A DNA stretch of 64,000 nt from the NCBI GenBank assembly GCA_021234155.1, contig JAJEKV010000287.1, positions 122,001 to 186,000 on the forward strand, given 5' to 3'. Of this stretch, positions 60,004-64,000 are shown piece after piece. Within the stretch, counting starts at the first letter, position 1; each line of letters starts with the position of its first letter. Below the pieces are notes generated by a model. The model had not been told where the DNA came from and ran no database searches. It worked only from the letters and a program-made list of their open reading frames with translations. The stretch comes from Isoetes taiwanensis. Its lineage: Eukaryota > Streptophyta > Lycopodiopsida > Isoetales > Isoetaceae. The position numbers and the translations under genes were made by a program.

Positions 60004-60830
60004 TTTTTTTTTTTAAGGATGACGAGCTTTATTTATCAATCAAGAACTATAAAATATAAAATGCAAAGACAGGATTAGAACCCCAGCAGACAAACTGATC
60101 CAACTGAGAACAACCACCTACCTATGTATATGAATGAATCTGAAGGTAAGTATACCAAATCAGTACCTTCTTCTCTTGGTCAAGAGAGGAACAATTAAGA
60201 GCCATCTGAAGAACAATCAAGAACAAATTGACCAACCAATTGACTCTCAGACATCTATGGATCACTTGCCACCACAAAACTTTCACTTTGCGATGAAGCA
60301 ACTTATTCCATACCCATGTCTAAACACTTTTCCATTGTGGCTGAGAAACCTGAAGATTCCATCTCTTAGACGAAAGCAATATTTCAGAATGTAGAAGTAG
60401 TTTATACACCCTAGCTTAATACCCTAATGGCAAACCATACAGATATTATCAATTTGTGGGTCAGAATCCTGTGGCAATAATGCAGCAATACGAGTCCCAA
60501 TTATTCTATCCGATCTATACAACAAGAATTTTGTTTTAAATGCTTCTCATGACATGAAATGTTCAGACTCATAGCAAGCTGCAATGGTGCTTAAACCAGC
60601 TGCTATCCATCGTCATTGTGTCTTTGGATGAACAACAACACTTAAAGGCACATTCTCTAGAGTGTTCTGCAAAGGAATCCACCAGCATGGAGTAGACAAC
60701 TGAAGACATGCCTCGAGATTGATATGAAAAAGAGACCTGACAGTGTCCCAAGCAGCAAACAATCCCTTTAGAAAGGGAGAAGCACTAGGATACAAATGTA
60801 GATGGGAAAGTGTTCATGCTTGTTTGAAAT
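60004..60830 (-). mobile_element. 3' end of a decayed LINE
   Basis: A poly(T) run near 60,004-60,014 on the plus strand is preceded (minus sense) by AATAAAGCTCGTCATCC, a typical plant LINE 3' terminus. Upstream in minus sense, FLKGLFAAWDTVRSLFHIN and STPCWWIPLQN resemble the far C-terminal part of LINE ORF2 proteins. No intact frame. Confidence 0.45.
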
Positions 60831-62600
60831 GATTCCATAGTCTAGAATTATCAGCCAACTTATTATATTCTCCAAATATTTGCATGCTTGATTTTCAAGA
60901 TCATATGTTAGTTAGAAGTAATGGTTCAAGCTCATATAAGATAATTGATTATTTGCTTGTTTCGATAAAAATCCACATAGATAACAATTTGTTCTTCTGC
61001 CTCACTGCCAGGCACCAATTGTTTTATATAGTTTTCTATTCAAACGATTAATGATTTTCTAAGGTATTAAATCTAGAATACTAATGGCCATCATTTCAAA
61101 TCAATGATTGAAACATGATTTTTTTAATTAAAAGGACTTTGATGATGCATTGTGGAGTAAAAATAGAAATTCTAGCTTTTTGTATCATATTCCTTTGTTC
61201 TAGACCATACATATACTAGCCTAGTAACAAATATAGAGAAATGCAAAGATAAGGTTCAAATTCCCTAGATATACAAGCTGAGATGAACGACAAAAAGAAA
61301 AACAAAATATGCAGACTAGCTCTCCACCCAAAAAATAAGGGGAAATTCATAGTGCTTGAGTATACACTAGCTATGATCAAATTTAGTTGTTTACTTATTC
61401 CACAACATGAGATTGGTCCTCTTGTCATTGCTCAGGCCCTTTCCAACTAGATTGTGGGGTTGATCCAAATGTAACCTTCAAAACGAGGACTAATATCTTA
61501 GCTCTAAACCAAGAAGGTCTAACTTACCAGTCCTCTAAACCTGATATTTTCAACGTTTATACTTATAAATGACAATCAAACTCAAACCATTCTAATGAGG
61601 ACCAAGTTTTTGTCCTAAACCAGGACTAGTAAAGTGAGGGTCACATCTAGAATAGCTAGTCGGAATGTACTTATGTGAATATAGAGTAATATTCAAGAAG
61701 AATTCAAAAGCAAGTTGATAAGTTAAAAAGGGAAGGAAAAATCAATTGTTTGGGTCACCGCATATTTAATGCAAAGAAATTTTGAATCATGTTGGGGGAG
61801 GGGTGGGGGGGTGGGGGGGGTGGGAATTGAGGTCCGCCTTCAAATTTTTTTTAGGTGTTTACATATCACACGCCGAACATCTAGCTATTGGGTCGGATCC
61901 ACAATATTTAGTTTTTGGAAGAGTGTTTGATAAATTATGGATCCCACCACTAGCACCAAACCTGGATTCTGGTCATCATGACATGGTCTCTTACATTGAA
62001 TAGGAGTGGAGCATAGTCATGAGACTAACCCCACCACATGATTAATCGCTAACGTTTCTAACATTCTTATCATCATGAGATGGTCTCTAACATTGAGCAG
62101 GAGTAGAGCTTAGATATAAGTTGAAGATGAGCAACATGCATTTGAGTGTTTGGTCTAGTGGTAACACATTAGTTCTTGCAATTATAGATCTCGAGTTTGA
62201 GACTGCCTAGAATCACACTCTAAACTGTTGGGTGTCAAAACCTCTAGACGCAATGTAAAGTGGTTGAGGAGACGCAATGTAAAGTGGTTGAGGTGCACGA
62301 GGCTTTTGCCATTGAGGGGATATGTTTCCTTGTGGGTCTAAGTTAGATATTGGGGTACAAAAAAACGCGACAAGCGGAAGCAGATTAAGCACGCGAAGCA
62401 GCTATTCTTCGCACCTTCTCGATTCCCGCGCGCCTTTTCGCAAACAATGATCTGGGCTGTCAGACTTGTAATCATTCACGCCGAAATCGATAATTGATCT
62501 GCTGTACGCAGATTATACCCTATTTTACAGTTCGAATTGTACCCTCTGCTTTCCGAGATTTTTTCCTTCCGGCGCTTGCTTCATACCTTGTTTTTTTGTT
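60830..62600. other. no gene seen; upstream region of the RING-like gene
   Basis: AT-rich DNA with a G-rich tract at 61,793-61,824. No assignable coding region. Confidence 0.45.
61793..61824 (+). other. G-rich tract with G-quadruplex potential
   Basis: Five runs of four or more G separated mostly by single bases, on the plus strand about 800 bp upstream of the gene at 62,618. Confidence 0.7.
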
Positions 62601-62617
62601 AATTCACTGCTTTTGCG

Positions 62618-63977
62618 ATGGTCGGAGAAGGGATTATTCCTCAGCAGAAACTGAAGTGGCTGCAGGATATTGTGACTGAAGAAGATTGGAACAGTGTATG
62701 GACAGAACCATTCGAATCCTTTAAAGAAAAAGGCAAAATAAAAATTTATTTTGTCCGCACTCATCTGAAGCAACAATTGGAGGACTTGGTCGAGTTTTAC
62801 GTATCCTGAGCGGGATTACCAAACAACGAATTGAGGAAACTTCGTTGCTTTGGCATTTGCTTGGGAGCATTGTGGTCGTAGAGCAAGATCATGAGGGTCA
62901 TAAGATAAATTGGGATGCATACAAGTCCACGAGGTTTTGTTTGGTGAGAAAAAACCAAGGGATGATATGGATGTAAAGAAAGAAGATGTTAAAAAAATGA
63001 AAACCGTACATCCTTCAGGCCAAAGCACACCTCAGCCTTCAGGCAGAAGAACACCTCAGATGGAATTAAAAGCGAAATCAGGTCAGCCAAATGAATTTTC
63101 TGTTTGCAATTGTAGTTTCAATATTTCTTTGATTGATGAGGAAGTCAAGAAGTTGGAAACAGAGTTAGATAACTGTCAAACAGATTTGGCTAAGATTATT
63201 AGTAAGATTGAGGTTGACAACAACTCCCTAGCACGGGAGCAAGTAATGATTGATATAGCAAAGAAGGAGGTGAGTAGACTACAGAATGAATTATCTGCTT
63301 TGAATGACAAAGCAGATAAAACAGATGAAGATTTGACCCAGATTGCAGATTTGAAGCATAAAATAAGTGGAGAGCTTTACTTCTGCTCCAAACTGGAAGC
63401 TTGCCTTCCAAAGGTAAGTGTTGAAGCAGTAGACGAAAGGGAGAAGAAGCAAAGGCTAAAAGCCTCTTTAGAATTCAGACTTCAAGAAAGCAGGGTCTGT
63501 TTAGAAGCTGCTAGGCAGTTGATGCACCAGGACACTTCAGGAATCTCTATCATGACTATGAAGAGCAGATTGCCAGGTTTTATGGAGAACTCATGTGCTG
63601 CATGTGGATTGGTATTCAATCCACAATATACTTTGAGTATGAAGTTGCCATGTGAACATGCCTATCACTTGGCATGTTGCATGCTTCTGTATGAAAAGAA
63701 GGCATGCTTCAGGTGCTTAAAGGAAGTTCCCAGGGATTTGTTTGTGGAACTTGGTTTAGAAGTTGGAGCTGAAGATGGAGCTGAGGTAGCCATCAGCTGT
63801 GGGTTTGGAGCAGGCACTAGTAGTGCTTTTGCTTCACCCTACAAACAGTCAACTTCTTCACCAAAATTTGTTGCTGAGTCTCCATTAGTTCCTGATTATA
63901 CTCTAGCAGCTGTGGCATCACCAAAACACATTACAAAAGGCGTGGCATCACCAAGTCTGTTACAACGGCCAGGTTGA
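62618..63977 (+). CDS. coiled-coil protein with C-terminal RING-like zinc finger
   Basis: Exon 1 starts MVGEGIIPQQKLKWLQDIV and may end at a GTATCC donor near 62,797. The main frame runs from about 62,910 to the stop at 63,975-63,977, with an acceptor somewhere in 62,880-62,935. Near 63,110-63,540 is a coiled coil (VKKLETELDNCQTDLAKII, KKEVSRLQNELSALNDKAD). Near 63,590-63,730 are CAACGLVF, LPCEHAYHLACC and ACFRC, a C-x2-C ... C-x-H-x2-H-x2-C ... C-x2-C spacing like a RING finger with a long first loop. The C-terminus has repeated ASP/SSP steps. RING proteins usually act as ubiquitin ligases; that role is inferred. It is the cleanest host-like gene here, but the exon join is unproven and the locus could be damaged. 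Confidence 0.55.
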
Positions 63978-64000
63978 AGCATTAAAAAAGGTAACCATTT

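Overview
This is a repeat-rich stretch of a plant nuclear genome. Evidence for a land plant: pentatricopeptide (PPR) gene pieces, an organellar-type recA piece with a spliceosomal intron, TM9SF and CLC fragments, plant L1-type and RTE-type LINEs, Helitrons with CTAG/hairpin ends, and an LTR element primed by initiator tRNA-Met. The mix, together with a DUF7869-type transposase, fits a fern or another non-flowering land plant best; the species cannot be named from this window. Nearly every coding region is broken by stops, frameshifts or insertions. The only locus with a long, mostly open and apparently non-transposon reading frame is the coiled-coil/RING-like gene at the right edge.

Layout. 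1-6.4 kb: AT-rich DNA with a copia remnant, a chimera of CLC and TM9SF gene fragments, a terminal repeat of a CACTA-like family and a large foldback repeat. 6.4-15.9 kb: the main discovery, a roughly 9.5 kb element with two divergent genes. The left gene encodes one long protein that begins with the exact first eight residues of histone H3 (ARTKQTAR) and continues through a ParB-like segment into a DNA-methyltransferase-like C-terminus. The right gene encodes a DUF8039 segment plus a DUF7869 (RNase-H-like, DDE/D-type) transposase. A 22-bp palindrome (two 10-bp arms, 2-bp spacer) occurs at least 15 times inside this element, in the shared promoter region, in introns of both genes and just past the 3' end of the left gene. 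16-20 kb: strongly T-skewed low-complexity DNA. 20.7-21.6 kb: a 19-bp minisatellite. 22-34 kb: duplications, CACTA-like short elements, a LINE tail, tRNA-derived repeats and a probable Helitron terminus.

35-56 kb: a PPR pseudogene; an L1-type LINE split in ORF2 by two head-to-tail Helitrons (38,442-44,892); an LTR element on the minus strand with its primer-binding site; a second PPR pseudogene next to a recA pseudogene; and a direct-repeat pair. 56-62 kb: decayed RTE-type and L1-type LINE remnants in otherwise featureless DNA. 62.6-64 kb: the coiled-coil/RING-like gene.

How the 6.4-15.9 kb element may work (inference): the transposase moves it; the ParB-like/methyltransferase-like protein could recognise the dispersed palindromes and mark or organise the element's DNA; the H3-like tail could recruit host readers or writers of H3K4 while lacking a lysine at position 9. 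The present copy is degraded, so function would belong to intact relatives elsewhere.
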